A stretch of 64,000 bases of DNA. Origin: Mycolicibacterium sarraceniae (GTDB lineage Bacteria > Actinomycetota > Actinomycetes > Mycobacteriales > Mycobacteriaceae). The stretch spans positions 1,612,001-1,676,000 of the forward strand of contig NZ_AP022595.1 in NCBI RefSeq assembly GCF_010731875.1, read 5' to 3'. The notes beneath the pieces were generated by a model. The model saw nothing but the letters and a program-made list of their open reading frames with translations. It ran no database searches and was not told the origin of the DNA. This document shows, in pieces, positions 1 through 8,484 of this stretch; position 1 is the stretch's first letter; every line of letters starts with the position of its first letter. A program made the position numbers and the translations under genes.

Positions 1-31
1 TGGATACAGTCGCCGGCATGAAGGGGCACCG

Positions 32-1396
32 GTGGCAAGCTACCAAGACTTGCTTGACGCGATAGCACGCGTGGGTGCCGCCACCGGCGACAACCGGGCG
101 TGGATGACGGGGTTGTCGGACACCGACCTCGCACTGGTCACCAGCGCGGTCAACGTGGTCTCGCCGACCGGAATCGAGAATGTGGTGGCCAAGATTCGCG
201 CCCAGCACCGACAGGTGTTCGATCCGGTGCCGGTCATCAGTGAGGGCAGGTCAGCCGAGGCGATCCGCACCGCGGAAACCTCGCTCGCCCAGCAGCATTC
301 GGTGAGCGCACAGCTCGACCTGCAGGTCATCACCGCGGTGCTCAACGCCCACACCACTCACGCCGCCGGCCGGGCGGCGCTGGATGGCCTGCAGGACGAT
401 ATCGAGACAGCGGTCGCCACCCGCACCGACCTCGACACCCCGGCGGGTGCTCGGGCCTTCCAGCGTTACCTCATCGGAAAGCTGCGCGATATCAGGGCCG
501 TAGTGGAAACCGCCGGTTTGGACGACACGTCCAAGGCGTCGTTGGCCGCCGCGCTGGCATCTCTCTACGGGGCTGCTACCCCGGATTCGACCGATGACCA
601 CGCGCCTCAGAAGAGGCCGGCCGCGCCGCCCGTCGAGCAGCAGCCCCCACCAGCCGACATCTCGGCCCGCGGAACCGACCCACTCGCCGACGATGCGCTC
701 CTGCCCGACGAGCTGGCGCCGCTTCCGCCGGACCACAGCGTGGTCGGCCAGCCGATGCCCGCGCCGATGATTCCGCCAATGGCCGCGATGCCACCGTTCG
801 GCGGCGGGGGTGCCAGCCCGGCCGCCGGCCCGGTGCCAGTGCCACCCGCGCTCGAGGCTCTCACCTCACCGCGCGCAGCCACCGAGGACGGCCTGCTCGA
901 TGACCCGCTACTCGACGACCCGATCGATGACGAGGAGTCGGCAGTTGACGACGACGTGGGGAAGGAGGAGCTCGCCGCGCCCGCCTCGGAGGACGCCACC
1001 GTCGTGCACCTACCCAACGGTGAGACCGTCACCGCGCCGAGTCCTCAGCTGGCCGCCGCGATCACCGCCGTCGTCGCGGGCACGCCCATTCCCGAGGCCT
1101 TCCGGCAGCAGGGCATCACGATCCCGGCGCCCGGCGCCGCGGTGGCGCATCCGGTCGAAGCCGCCCGCGTCATCCCCGGCGATATCGGGATGCTGACCGA
1201 TCGGCACGCGCTCGCCCTGGGCAATGGCAAGGCTGTGTTCAACAATCAGATCCAACCCATTGCCAGCGTGAGCGGGCCGAGCTTTCTAGGGTGGGAGCAT
1301 CCGCCGGAACCGGGCAGCAGCACGAAGACACCACAAGCAGACCAACCGACTCCGACCCGGCCGGCGGTAACGGCCGGCCCGCCGATAGGAGAGTGA
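32..1396 (+). CDS. Large ESX/Esp-associated hypothetical protein (EspA/EspE position; DUF4226-like)
   Basis: A 454-residue protein starting at GTG 32, with AAGGGG at 21-26 as ribosome binding site. Residues ~1-180 are mostly helical, with a conserved-looking block at ~115-175 (RTDLDTPAGARAFQRYLIGK) that resembles mycobacterial DUF4226 proteins. Residues ~185-320 are a low-complexity Pro/Ala/Asp linker. A compact C-terminal part (~325-425) follows. No signal peptide or membrane helix is seen. It is followed one base later by an EspC-like gene and then an EspD/H-like gene, the order of the espA-espC-espD and espE-espF-espH sets of M. tuberculosis. A type VII secretion substrate or partner is inferred from context; the biochemical role is unknown. 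Confidence 0.75.
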   Translation: MASYQDLLDAIARVGAATGDNRAWMTGLSDTDLALVTSAVNVVSPTGIENVVAKIRAQHRQVFDPVPVISEGRSAEAIRTAETSLAQQHSVSAQLDLQVITAVLNAHTTHAAGRAALDGLQDDIETAVATRTDLDTPAGARAFQRYLIGKLRDIRAVVETAGLDDTSKASLAAALASLYGAATPDSTDDHAPQKRPAAPPVEQQPPPADISARGTDPLADDALLPDELAPLPPDHSVVGQPMPAPMIPPMAAMPPFGGGGASPAAGPVPVPPALEALTSPRAATEDGLLDDPLLDDPIDDEESAVDDDVGKEELAAPASEDATVVHLPNGETVTAPSPQLAAAITAVVAGTPIPEAFRQQGITIPAPGAAVAHPVEAARVIPGDIGMLTDRHALALGNGKAVFNNQIQPIASVSGPSFLGWEHPPEPGSSTKTPQADQPTPTRPAVTAGPPIGE

Positions 1397-1397
1397 C

Positions 1398-1715
1398 ATG
1401 GCCGAACGCATCCACGTCGTGCCCGACGAACTGCGCAGGGCGGCTCGCGACCATCAGGACGCCGCCGAGCAGCTGAGCACAGCGCCGTCGCAGCACGCCG
1501 AGATACTGGCCAGCCTCGACTCGCTGGGCCCGATCTTCGGTGAGCTGCGCGATGCCGGCCGCGAGCTGCTGGACCAGCGGCGAGCCTGCTACGAACAGCA
1601 GGCGGCCGCGCACGCCGAACTCGCTGCCAACCTGCGCCACGCCGCCGACGTGTGGGAGCACCAGGACACTTCCGCCGCCGCGGAGTTGGGCCGCGTCACC
1701 GAGGACGGTCTGTGA
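1398..1715 (+). CDS. EspC/EspF-like ESX-1 secretion-associated protein
   Basis: A 105-residue, highly charged, all-helical protein, beginning MAERIHVVPDELRRAARDHQ. Its size and pattern (helix, Gly/Pro turn near residue 44, second helix with many Ala/Glu/Gln) fit the EspC-type T7SS effector family, which forms WXG100-like helical hairpins. The ATG at 1398 is preceded by AGGAGAG and lies one base after the upstream stop, so the genes are probably co-translated. The C-terminal half contains a Tyr residue (CYEQQ) but no clear YxxxD/E secretion signal. It probably works with its two neighbours as a secreted or chaperoned complex; that is inference from the esp operons. Confidence 0.8.
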   Translation: MAERIHVVPDELRRAARDHQDAAEQLSTAPSQHAEILASLDSLGPIFGELRDAGRELLDQRRACYEQQAAAHAELAANLRHAADVWEHQDTSAAAELGRVTEDGL

Positions 1716-2017
1716 CCGCACCCGATCCGGAGTTCGACGCCGTTCACCCCAGCGGCCACATTCTGTTCCGCTCGTGCCGCGGCGGATACCTGCACAGCGT
1801 GACGCTGGCCGAACCGGCCATGGACGCCGACGCGACCACGTTGGCCGAAGCGATCCTGCTGACCGCCGACGTGTCCTATCTGAAGGCTTTGACGCAGGTT
1901 CGCGCGGAAATCGTGGCGGCAGGCCACACGCCGTCGGATGACATCGCGGGCAGCCGCGAACTCACGCTCGCAACCGAGTCGCTGGCGCGGCATCGGCTAC
2001 GGCCCGAGGAAGCGTGA
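1712..2017 (+). CDS. EspD/EspH-like protein (DUF2694-type)
   Basis: A 101-residue protein. The chosen GTG at 1712 overlaps the upstream stop by four bases (GTGA), indicating translational coupling. An upstream in-frame start at 1652 would run deep into the EspC-like gene. The core (RSCRGGYLHSVTLAEPAM, then a helix ending LTADVSYLKALTQ) has the same beta-strand/helix layout as the conserved core of M. tuberculosis EspD and EspH. EspD is known to stabilise EspA/EspC, so a chaperone-like role for the two upstream products is a reasonable inference. Confidence 0.75.
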   Translation: MTAPDPEFDAVHPSGHILFRSCRGGYLHSVTLAEPAMDADATTLAEAILLTADVSYLKALTQVRAEIVAAGHTPSDDIAGSRELTLATESLARHRLRPEEA

Positions 2018-2022
2018 CGGGG

Positions 2023-2148
2023 CTAGCGGTCGGCTTCGGTGGCGATGGCATCCGGTGGCGCAACAGGATTGGCGCCGAACAGTTCACGCGCCCGCTGCAG
2101 CAGGGCGCGCACCTCGTCGAGTTGCTGCTGGAGCAGCGAGTCACCCAT
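2023..2148 (-). CDS. 41-residue conserved-looking small protein
   Basis: A short reading frame on the minus strand beginning MGDSLLQQQLDEVRALLQRA and ending in TEADR. It is a single amphipathic, probably coiled-coil helix with strongly biased mycobacterial codons (Leu CTG, Arg CGC/CGG, Glu GAG). Start ATG is at 2148 and stop TAG at 2023-2025. It lies tail-to-tail with the EspD/H-like gene (5 bases apart) and just upstream of the LipE-like gene on the same strand (37 bases), so it could be its operon leader. Function unknown. It is easily missed because of its length. Confidence 0.6.
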   Translation of the reverse strand: MGDSLLQQQLDEVRALLQRARELFGANPVAPPDAIATEADR

Positions 2149-2185
2149 GGCCGGTACGTTATCCGCCCCGCCGGACGGGCACAAT

Positions 2186-3439
2186 TCACCCGGCGATGCG
2201 CGGGATTTCTGCGTTGATACGGTCGAGCACCTCGGTGTAGCGGCCGGCCTCGCGGTGCTGGCCAGGCTTACCGCTACTGATCAGCCCGACCGACAGCCGT
2301 CGCTGCGGATCTGCCCAGACCGCCACGTTGGTCAATCCGGTGTGACCGAACGCTCCGGGGGCACCCCGCCCGAACGGCCCAAACCTACTGGAACCCAGCA
2401 TGTAACCGGTTCCCCAACGGATCGGTGCCAGCCCCGTTGCGATATCCGGCCGCAGTCGGCGGGCCGGGGCCACCGCGGCCCGCAATGTCTCTTCCTGGAG
2501 GACACGTACTCCGTCGAGTTCACCACCGCGGCAGAGTATTTCGGCGAACCGGGACAATTCGTCGGCGGTGGAGATCGTGCTGGACGACGGAATGACGCCG
2601 GTGAGGAACAGCGGGGTGTTGGAGAACGGGATGATCTGCTGGGGCGTGCCGCCGACGGCGGTCTTGAATGCGGCGGCCAGCGGCGCCGGCAGCGGCTTGC
2701 CGGTGACATGACTGGGGGCGACCAGGGGGACATCCTGTTCGGCCACACCGTAATTCGTCCACCGAAACCCTAGCGGATCCAGGATTTCGTCAGCCAGGAT
2801 GTCGCGGATGTTGCGCCCGGTGGCCGCCGAGACGATCTCGCGGACCAGCGGCCCCCACGTCAGGCCGTGGTAGATGTGCATGAATCCGGGTTTGTGGATG
2901 GGCCGAAGCTCGCCGAGCATCTCGCGGGCGTAGTCACTCTCGTTCATCCGCTTGAGGTTCGGGCGCGGGCCGCTGGCAAATGGCACCCCGGCGCTGTGGG
3001 TGATCACGTGCCGGATGGTGGTGCGGTCCTTGCCGTGGCTGGTGTAGCTCGGGAGGTAGTCGCAGACGCGGTCGTCGAGGGAGAAATGGCCTTGCTCGAC
3101 GAGCATGTGCACCACCGTCGTGCTGATCGCCTTGGCCGCGGAGTACACGCAGAACGGGGTGGCGACGGTGACGGGCACCGTCTCCGCGTCGGGTGGGTCG
3201 GCGGGCCCGTTGCCCCAGCCGTGGCCGATGGCGCGGTTGAGCACGATTCTTCCGTTGTGCCTCAGGCACAGCTGGATCGCCGGGTGCATGCCCGCGGCGT
3301 ACCAATGCCGCACCGACTGCCAGATCCGCTCGGCGGTGTCGGCCGAGAACTCGTCGTGTTCCTCGGCGCCGATATCGGTGACGGCATCGAAATCGGTCGG
3401 GACGCGAATGCGGCCCTCGCGGGCGGGGGAGAAGCTCAC
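2186..3439 (-). CDS. Serine beta-lactamase-fold esterase/lipase, LipE-like
   Basis: A 417-residue class C beta-lactamase-fold serine hydrolase. The nucleophile motif SxxK is visible as YSAAKAIS near residue 100. A YxG/HxG-type motif occurs near the C-terminus (AFGHTGLTN). Mycobacterial members of this family (LipD, LipE and relatives) are annotated as esterases rather than antibiotic-destroying enzymes. No signal peptide is visible, so a cytoplasmic location is likely. Length matches LipE of M. tuberculosis (~415). The start GTG at 3439 overlaps the stop of a tiny upstream frame (GTGA). Substrate unknown. Confidence 0.85.
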   Translation of the reverse strand: MSFSPAREGRIRVPTDFDAVTDIGAEEHDEFSADTAERIWQSVRHWYAAGMHPAIQLCLRHNGRIVLNRAIGHGWGNGPADPPDAETVPVTVATPFCVYSAAKAISTTVVHMLVEQGHFSLDDRVCDYLPSYTSHGKDRTTIRHVITHSAGVPFASGPRPNLKRMNESDYAREMLGELRPIHKPGFMHIYHGLTWGPLVREIVSAATGRNIRDILADEILDPLGFRWTNYGVAEQDVPLVAPSHVTGKPLPAPLAAAFKTAVGGTPQQIIPFSNTPLFLTGVIPSSSTISTADELSRFAEILCRGGELDGVRVLQEETLRAAVAPARRLRPDIATGLAPIRWGTGYMLGSSRFGPFGRGAPGAFGHTGLTNVAVWADPQRRLSVGLISSGKPGQHREAGRYTEVLDRINAEIPRIAG

Positions 3440-3534
3440 CCGGGCTGCTTGTGCAGGGGCCGCCCGGCGCCGGCGCCGGCGCAGGCGCCCAGCAGGGGAG
3501 CGAGGACCGCGAGGTCGGGATGCAGGTAGGGCAC
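3436..3534 (-). CDS. Possible 32-residue upstream ORF coupled to the LipE-like gene
   Basis: Reads MPYLHPDLAVLAPLLGACAG and ends HKQPG at TGA 3436-3438, overlapping the LipE-like GTG start by four bases. Codons are typical of the genome, but no ribosome binding site is seen before GTG 3534 and the Ala/Gly run could be chance in GC-rich DNA. If translated it would couple translation to the hydrolase gene. Low confidence. Confidence 0.3.
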   Translation of the reverse strand: MPYLHPDLAVLAPLLGACAGAGAGRPLHKQPG

Positions 3535-3559
3535 GATTTCAGCGTACGACCCGCCCGGA

Positions 3560-3967
3560 TCAGAGCGGTCCGACGAGCTCGACCCAGTTGCCGTCCGGGT
3601 CAGCGACGAACATCCAGCCCATACCGGGGACCGGCGCGAACTCAGCCAGTTCCTGCGCGATTTCGTATCCGGCGGCCTTCACCTGCTCGGCGGCCTTGGT
3701 CGTGCTGGCCACCACCACGGTGTAGTAGCGGATGCCGGCAGCGGCCGGGCCGCCGCCCGGTGTCGCCGGTGCGGCGGGCGGCTGGTCGAGGGTGATCAGC
3801 TTGAGCACGTTGTCACCGAGTGCGTAGCGCTTCATCGTGCCGCCGGGGAAATCGAGGTCGCCGGTGTAGGGCAGGCCGAGGAAGTTCTCGTAAAACTCGA
3901 CCATGGCGTCGAGGTTGGTGGTGACCAACCCGACTTCGATGTTCTTGGCGAGTAGATCGATGGCCAT
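3560..3967 (-). CDS. VOC/glyoxalase-superfamily protein
   Basis: A 135-residue single-domain vicinal-oxygen-chelate protein beginning MAIDLLAKNIEVGLVTTNLD. It has the beta-alpha-beta-beta-beta signature (VGLVTTNLDAMVEFYENFLG, then a second half ending FVADPDGNWVELVGP). The terminal Glu in NWVELVG is the position of the usual C-terminal metal ligand. The first-half ligand is not obvious. GAGGAG just upstream of ATG 3967 decides this start over a 67-residue longer in-frame version. Family members include glyoxalases, dioxygenases and epimerases; substrate unknown. Confidence 0.8.
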   Translation of the reverse strand: MAIDLLAKNIEVGLVTTNLDAMVEFYENFLGLPYTGDLDFPGGTMKRYALGDNVLKLITLDQPPAAPATPGGGPAAAGIRYYTVVVASTTKAAEQVKAAGYEIAQELAEFAPVPGMGWMFVADPDGNWVELVGPL

Positions 3968-4168
3968 GGGGCTCCTCGGCGCTGAGTTCGGCTGACGACC
4001 GAAGAATAGCGGCGCGCGGATTACGCCTTGAGCCCGCCCGCCGCCGGGGAAGTCGAGGTCGAGCTGGAACGGCAGGCCGAGGAAATTCTCGTAGAACTCC
4101 ACCATTGGGTCGAGGTTGGTGGTGACCAGTCCGATGTCGACACTTGGGGCGAGCAGCTCGACGGCCAC
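3968..4168 (-). pseudogene. Truncated duplicate of the VOC gene N-terminus
   Basis: In frame upstream of the VOC gene, residues 1-43 from GTG 4168 repeat the start of that protein almost exactly: both share GLVTTNLD, MVEFYENFLGLP and DLDFPGG. After PGG the copy diverges into an unrelated tail (about 24 residues) that runs into the intact gene's ribosome binding site. This is the remnant of a tandem duplication that lost its C-terminal two thirds. Read-through would give a 202-residue fused product, but the intact gene has its own good start. Confidence 0.7.
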
Positions 4169-4207
4169 GGCTTCAGGCGTATCGGCGGTTGATTCACAGC
4201 ACAGGCA

Positions 4208-4843
4208 TTAGGCCTTCTCGCCAATCGTGATCAGGTCCCACACGCCCTTCGTCCACAGTGGCCGCTCGACCCGGCGCTGGTCGGCGATGGTGAACCCGGC
4301 GTCGGTGAAGAGGGTGCGCATCTCCCGCGGCGAGGGATTGTGCGCCGCGCTGGACCGGGAGTTGGTCAGCCGGCCGAGCAGCGGGAGCTGCGGTGGGCTG
4401 ATCGTCGCGACCGCTGCCACACCGCCCGGCTGCAGCACCCGGTGGAATTCGCGCATCGCCGCCGGCTGATCGAAGAAATGGAACGCCGAGGTCGAGACGA
4501 CGGCGTCGAGTGCCTCGTCGTCGAAGGGCAGTTGTTCGGCCGGCCCTTTGCGCCAGTCCACCTGCGGAGAACGGGCCCGGGCCTGACGGAGCATACCGTC
4601 GGACATGTCGACGCCGTAGATCTCAGCGGGCTCCAGCTCGTCGGCGATGCGGGTGGCCAGAATGCCGGTGCCACAGGCGATATCGGCGATCCTTCGGGCC
4701 CCGTGGGCCCGCAGTTCGTCGATCACTTCGTCTTGGGCGGGTCGGTAGACCCACTGCTGCAGGGCGGGTTGGTCGTAGAGCGGGGCGGCGATGGTCCAGA
4801 ACCGCGTCACGACATCGTTGAGATTGCGACCGTATGTCGCCAT
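4208..4843 (-). CDS. Class I SAM-dependent methyltransferase
   Basis: A 211-residue Rossmann-fold methyltransferase. Motif I is ADIACGTGILA near residue 55, followed by the acidic end of strand 2 (YGVDMSDGML). A motif-II-like stretch LDAVVSTSAFHFF and a motif-III-like LQPGGVAAV follow. The family resembles UbiE/MenG-like and small-molecule methyltransferases. Start ATG 4843 has GGAGG upstream; a longer in-frame version to 4966 lacks this support. The acceptor cannot be predicted. It is divergent from the amidohydrolase gene across 232 bases that must hold both promoters. Confidence 0.85.
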   Translation of the reverse strand: MATYGRNLNDVVTRFWTIAAPLYDQPALQQWVYRPAQDEVIDELRAHGARRIADIACGTGILATRIADELEPAEIYGVDMSDGMLRQARARSPQVDWRKGPAEQLPFDDEALDAVVSTSAFHFFDQPAAMREFHRVLQPGGVAAVATISPPQLPLLGRLTNSRSSAAHNPSPREMRTLFTDAGFTIADQRRVERPLWTKGVWDLITIGEKA

Positions 4844-5075
4844 GGGTACCCGCCTCCGATTGAACTGACTTATAGGGCCAGTGTAGGAAGCGGCGCGGGG
4901 GCTACTTCGCCAGTGGCGGGGCGAGCTGCAGATGGGTGTGGGGTCCGCTGGCCGCGCTGATGGCAACAGACACGGTTAACCCTCGGACGATGTTGATGAC
5001 AGTTTTGGAATTGTGTCTACCCCCGCAGGTGGCCGCGATTACCCTGGCTGTCGGCGCACGGTCGAGGAGGCAACG

Positions 5076-6836
5076 ATGTATGACCTGACGATCACTGGTG
5101 GGACTGTCGTGGACGGCACGGGCGACAAGCCCTTCCGCGCCGATATCGGCATCAAGAACGGGCGGGTTGTCGACGTCCGGCGCCGCGACGGCGACGACAG
5201 CGGTTTGCCAGGGGAGTCGGCCGAGACGATCGATGCCACCGGCAAGATCGTGACGCCCGGCTTCGTCGATATCCACACCCACTACGACGGCCAGATCAGC
5301 TGGGACGGGCTGCTCGAGCCGAGCAGCCAGCACGGCGTGACGACCGTCGTCAGCGGTAACTGCGGAGTGGGCTTCGCCCCGGTGCAGCCCGGCCGTGAGC
5401 AGTGGCTGATCGAGCTGATGGAGGGTGTCGAGGACATCCCAGGTACGGCGTTGACCGAGGGCATCAAGTGGGGCTGGGAGAGCTTCCCGGAATACCTCGA
5501 TGTCATCGAAAAACAATCACTCGCAGTCGATTTCGGAACCCAGATCGCCCACGGCGCCGTCCGCGGATACGCGATGGGCGAGCGCGGCGCGCGCAACGAG
5601 GCCGCCACCGAGGACGATATCGCCGCCATGGCGCGCATAGTGCAGGAGGCCATCGAAGCCGGGGCACTGGGCTTTTCGACCTCCCGGACGGAAGCCCACC
5701 GCGCCATCGACGGCGAGCCGGTGCCCGGCACGTACGCCGCCGAGGACGAACTGTTCGCGCTCGGCCGGGCGATGGCCCGAGGCGGGCAGGCCGTCTTCGA
5801 GGTGGCCCCGGCCGGCACCGCCGGCGAAAGCCTCGACGGACCCATGCGCGAGCTGGACTGGATGGTCCGGCTGGCCGCTGAGATCGACCGGCCACTGTCG
5901 TTCGCGATGGTGCAGACACAGTCGGCACCGGACCTGTGGCGCAAGCAGCTCGACATCGCCGGCCGAGCCCTCGACGACGGAATCCGCGTGCACCCCCAAT
6001 TCGCCGCCCGCCCATTCGGCATGCTGTTCGGGTTCGAGGGCTATCACGCGTTCACCCACCGGCCGACATTCCGGAAGTTGAAGGCCGAGCTGAGCCCTGC
6101 AGATCTGCGTGCCAGGCTCGCCGATCCGGCCGTCCGGGCCGCGATCTTGGCCGACTCCGACCTGCCACCACAACCGATTCCGTTGTTCGATGCGCTGTAC
6201 GCCATGATTCAGCACAGCGCCGACAGCATCTACGCGATCGGTGACCCGCCGGACTACGAGCCGACAGCCGACCAGACCGTCGGCGCGATCGCGCGGGCCC
6301 GCGGCGAGGACCCGCTGGCCACGATGTATGACCTGATGCTCGAGTCCGGCGGAACGGCGATGCTGATGATGCCGTTCTTCAACTACGTCGAGGGCAACCA
6401 CGACGCCATCCACGAGATGATGACGCACCGTGCGGCGGTGTCCGGGCTGTCCGACGGCGGCGCGCACTGCGGCCTGATCTGCGATGCGTCGTATCCGACG
6501 TTCATGTTGACGCACTGGGCCCGGGACCGTCGGCGCGGTCCGCGCTTCCCGATCGAAACCGTGGTCCGCAAGCAGACCCTCGACACCGCCACCCTGTTCG
6601 GGCTGACCGACCGGGGCGTGCTGTCGGTCGGTAAGAAAGCCGACGTCAACGTCATCGACCTCGATGCGCTGACGCTGAGTGTGCCGCTGATGGCTTATGA
6701 CCTGCCGGCCGGCGGCAACCGGCTGATGCAGGGTGCCAGCGGTTACGACGCCACCGTCGTCAGCGGTGTCGTCACCCGCCGACACGGCGCCGACACCGGA
6801 GCCCGGCCGGGCAACGTACTGCGCGGCGTGCGCTGA
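5076..6836 (+). CDS. N-acyl-D-amino-acid deacylase / D-aminoacylase-like amidohydrolase
   Basis: A 586-residue metal-dependent amidohydrolase. The N-terminal strand (MYDLTITGGTVVDGTG) and DIHTHYDGQ (metal-binding HxH near residue 66) are typical of D-aminoacylase and related TIM-barrel hydrolases. GNCGVG follows; this family often has a Cys metal ligand near here. Later LSDGGAHCG carries the conserved Asp. The C-terminal GKKADVNVIDLDAL is the usual return of the beta-sandwich. ATG 5076 is chosen because GAGGAGG precedes it at 5064-5070. Cytoplasmic; substrate probably an N-acyl D-amino acid or cyclic amide. Confidence 0.85.
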   Translation: MYDLTITGGTVVDGTGDKPFRADIGIKNGRVVDVRRRDGDDSGLPGESAETIDATGKIVTPGFVDIHTHYDGQISWDGLLEPSSQHGVTTVVSGNCGVGFAPVQPGREQWLIELMEGVEDIPGTALTEGIKWGWESFPEYLDVIEKQSLAVDFGTQIAHGAVRGYAMGERGARNEAATEDDIAAMARIVQEAIEAGALGFSTSRTEAHRAIDGEPVPGTYAAEDELFALGRAMARGGQAVFEVAPAGTAGESLDGPMRELDWMVRLAAEIDRPLSFAMVQTQSAPDLWRKQLDIAGRALDDGIRVHPQFAARPFGMLFGFEGYHAFTHRPTFRKLKAELSPADLRARLADPAVRAAILADSDLPPQPIPLFDALYAMIQHSADSIYAIGDPPDYEPTADQTVGAIARARGEDPLATMYDLMLESGGTAMLMMPFFNYVEGNHDAIHEMMTHRAAVSGLSDGGAHCGLICDASYPTFMLTHWARDRRRGPRFPIETVVRKQTLDTATLFGLTDRGVLSVGKKADVNVIDLDALTLSVPLMAYDLPAGGNRLMQGASGYDATVVSGVVTRRHGADTGARPGNVLRGVR

Positions 6837-6880
6837 GCGCGGTGCCGCTTGCGCGGCACAGTATCTTCGGTGGCAGAACT

Positions 6881-7744
6881 ATGAGCATCCCCTACGCACC
6901 GCAAACTCCAGCAGGCACACCGACCTGCTACCGCCATCCCGACCGTGTCACGTACGTGTCGTGCGCCCGCTGTCAGCGACCCGTCTGCCCCGAGTGCATG
7001 CGCAGTGCCGCGGTCGGACATCAGTGCGTGGACTGCGTATCGGCCGCCACGCGAGACGTGCGCCCGGTGCGCACCGCCGCCGGTGGCATCCGCCGTTCGC
7101 AACCGCTGGTCACCTACACGCTGATCGTGATCAACGTGGTGATGCTCGTGCTGCAGATGACCTCCAAGGACCTGGAACGCGCACTCGTACTGTGGGCCCC
7201 CGGCGTCGCCGGCGGCGAGTACTACCGGCTGATCACCTCGGCGTTCATGCACTACGGCGTGCTGCATCTGCTGTTCAACATGTGGGCGCTCTACGTCATC
7301 GGGCCACCGCTTGAGGCCTGGCTGGGCCGGATGCGATTCGGCGCGCTCTACGGACTCAGCGCGCTGGGCGGATCGGTGCTGGTGTATCTGCTGGCGCCGT
7401 TCGGCACCGCTACGGCGGGTGCCTCGGGGGCCATCTTCGGGCTGTTCGGTGCGACGTTGGTGCTGGCCAAACACCTGCGTCTGGAGATGAAGTGGCTGAT
7501 CGCGATCATCGTGGTCAACCTGATCCTGACGTTCAGCGTGCCGACGATCAGCTGGCAGGGCCATATCGGTGGCTTGGTAACCGGGGCCGGTATTGCTGCT
7601 CTATTCCTCTACACCCCGCGCGAACGCCACCGCAATCTGGTGCAAGGCGGGGTGTGCGCGGCCGTGCTGGTGGTGTTCGGGGCGCTGATCTACTGGCGCA
7701 CAGCCGAGTTGATCGCCCAGTACGGGGCGTTGATCACCGGCTGA
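6881..7744 (+). CDS. Rhomboid-family intramembrane serine protease with N-terminal zinc-finger
   Basis: A 287-residue membrane protein. Residues ~15-52 form a Cys/His-rich B-box-like zinc finger (CYRHP, CARC, CPEC, HQCVDC). The rhomboid core follows: H124 and H129 with N133 (oxyanion) in HYGVLHLLFNMW, catalytic Ser182 in GASGAIFG, and catalytic His228 in GHIGG. All residues needed for proteolysis are present. This matches the Rv0110 type of mycobacterial rhomboid. It cleaves substrates inside the membrane; its substrates are unknown. It is 44 bases after the amidohydrolase and may be co-transcribed. Confidence 0.9.
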   Translation: MSIPYAPQTPAGTPTCYRHPDRVTYVSCARCQRPVCPECMRSAAVGHQCVDCVSAATRDVRPVRTAAGGIRRSQPLVTYTLIVINVVMLVLQMTSKDLERALVLWAPGVAGGEYYRLITSAFMHYGVLHLLFNMWALYVIGPPLEAWLGRMRFGALYGLSALGGSVLVYLLAPFGTATAGASGAIFGLFGATLVLAKHLRLEMKWLIAIIVVNLILTFSVPTISWQGHIGGLVTGAGIAALFLYTPRERHRNLVQGGVCAAVLVVFGALIYWRTAELIAQYGALITG

Positions 7745-7753
7745 ACCAGCCGA

Positions 7754-8206
7754 CTAGAGCCGGGTCAGCCAGAACGGGTAGGTGAACGTCCCGCCGGGCG
7801 CGCCGTCGCACCCGGCGTCGAATGACGACTGCATCGTGCCGGACAGCGTCTTGGCATCCCAGTTGAAAACGTCGCGGGTGGGGATGACCGGGCCGTAGTA
7901 GATATCGCCGCAGCGCAGTCCGTCGGGGTTGTCGACCGTCATCGTGTACTGCCCGTTGTTCAGCGTCGCAATGCCGTACCAGGGATAGGCCTTGGCGATC
8001 GGCATCGGGTTGGCCGAGACCCGCACGCACGTCGGGGAGAACACGATCTCTCCGGGGCAGGGGTTGGCCGCCCAGGCCCAGGTATGGAAGTCGCGCCGGT
8101 CCGGGATGATGAAGTTGTAGTTGCCTGGCCACAGCTCCGCGGATGCGGGCGGCGCCAATGTCACCGCCGCCGCCGCGAGCGCAACGCCTATCGCCAACAT
8201 CCGCAC
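7754..8206 (-). CDS. Secreted hypothetical protein
   Basis: A 150-residue protein with a clear Sec signal peptide (LAIGVALAAAAVTLAPPASA followed by ELWPGN, cleavage after ASA). The mature part is about 120 residues and contains four Cys (NPCPG, TCVRV, RCGD, GCDG) that could form two disulfides. Aromatic-rich beta content suggests a small extracellular beta domain. GTG 8206 is chosen because AAGGGAG lies just upstream; a start at 8239 would lengthen the N-region without support. It converges on the rhomboid gene with a 9-base gap. Function unknown. Confidence 0.75.
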   Translation of the reverse strand: MRMLAIGVALAAAAVTLAPPASAELWPGNYNFIIPDRRDFHTWAWAANPCPGEIVFSPTCVRVSANPMPIAKAYPWYGIATLNNGQYTMTVDNPDGLRCGDIYYGPVIPTRDVFNWDAKTLSGTMQSSFDAGCDGAPGGTFTYPFWLTRL

Positions 8207-8484
8207 GGGCGGGCTCCCTTCGTCCGAGCCTCGGGCCAAAAATCTGAGTTCGACCCATGAAATCTAAGCGGTGTGGTCATCGGAATCGAGTGGAATCTGC
8301 AATGTCATAGGTCACCAGGGGGACGTCGAGGGTGCGCGGTCCGTGCACGCCCTCGACGCGGTTGCGGTCCACCGAGAGGCCGGCCACGGCAGCGCACCGT
8401 GCGTCGGCACCGGGTTCTGACCGATACCATTCAGTCGAGATCGCCGGGGATCGACGCCGGGCGGCCCGATCAGGGGGATAACCT
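8207..8484. other. Intergenic region upstream of kup
   Basis: No complete gene is seen. The minus strand at ~8290-8400 has a short coding-like stretch (GVHGPRTLDVPLVTYD) without its own start or family match, possibly a gene remnant. AGGGGGAT at 8472-8479 is the kup ribosome binding site. Confidence 0.4.

Noticed and set aside
8207..8484. ydaO-type or other riboswitch upstream of kup
   Set aside because: None of the conserved c-di-AMP riboswitch elements could be traced by eye. A covariance-model search would be needed.
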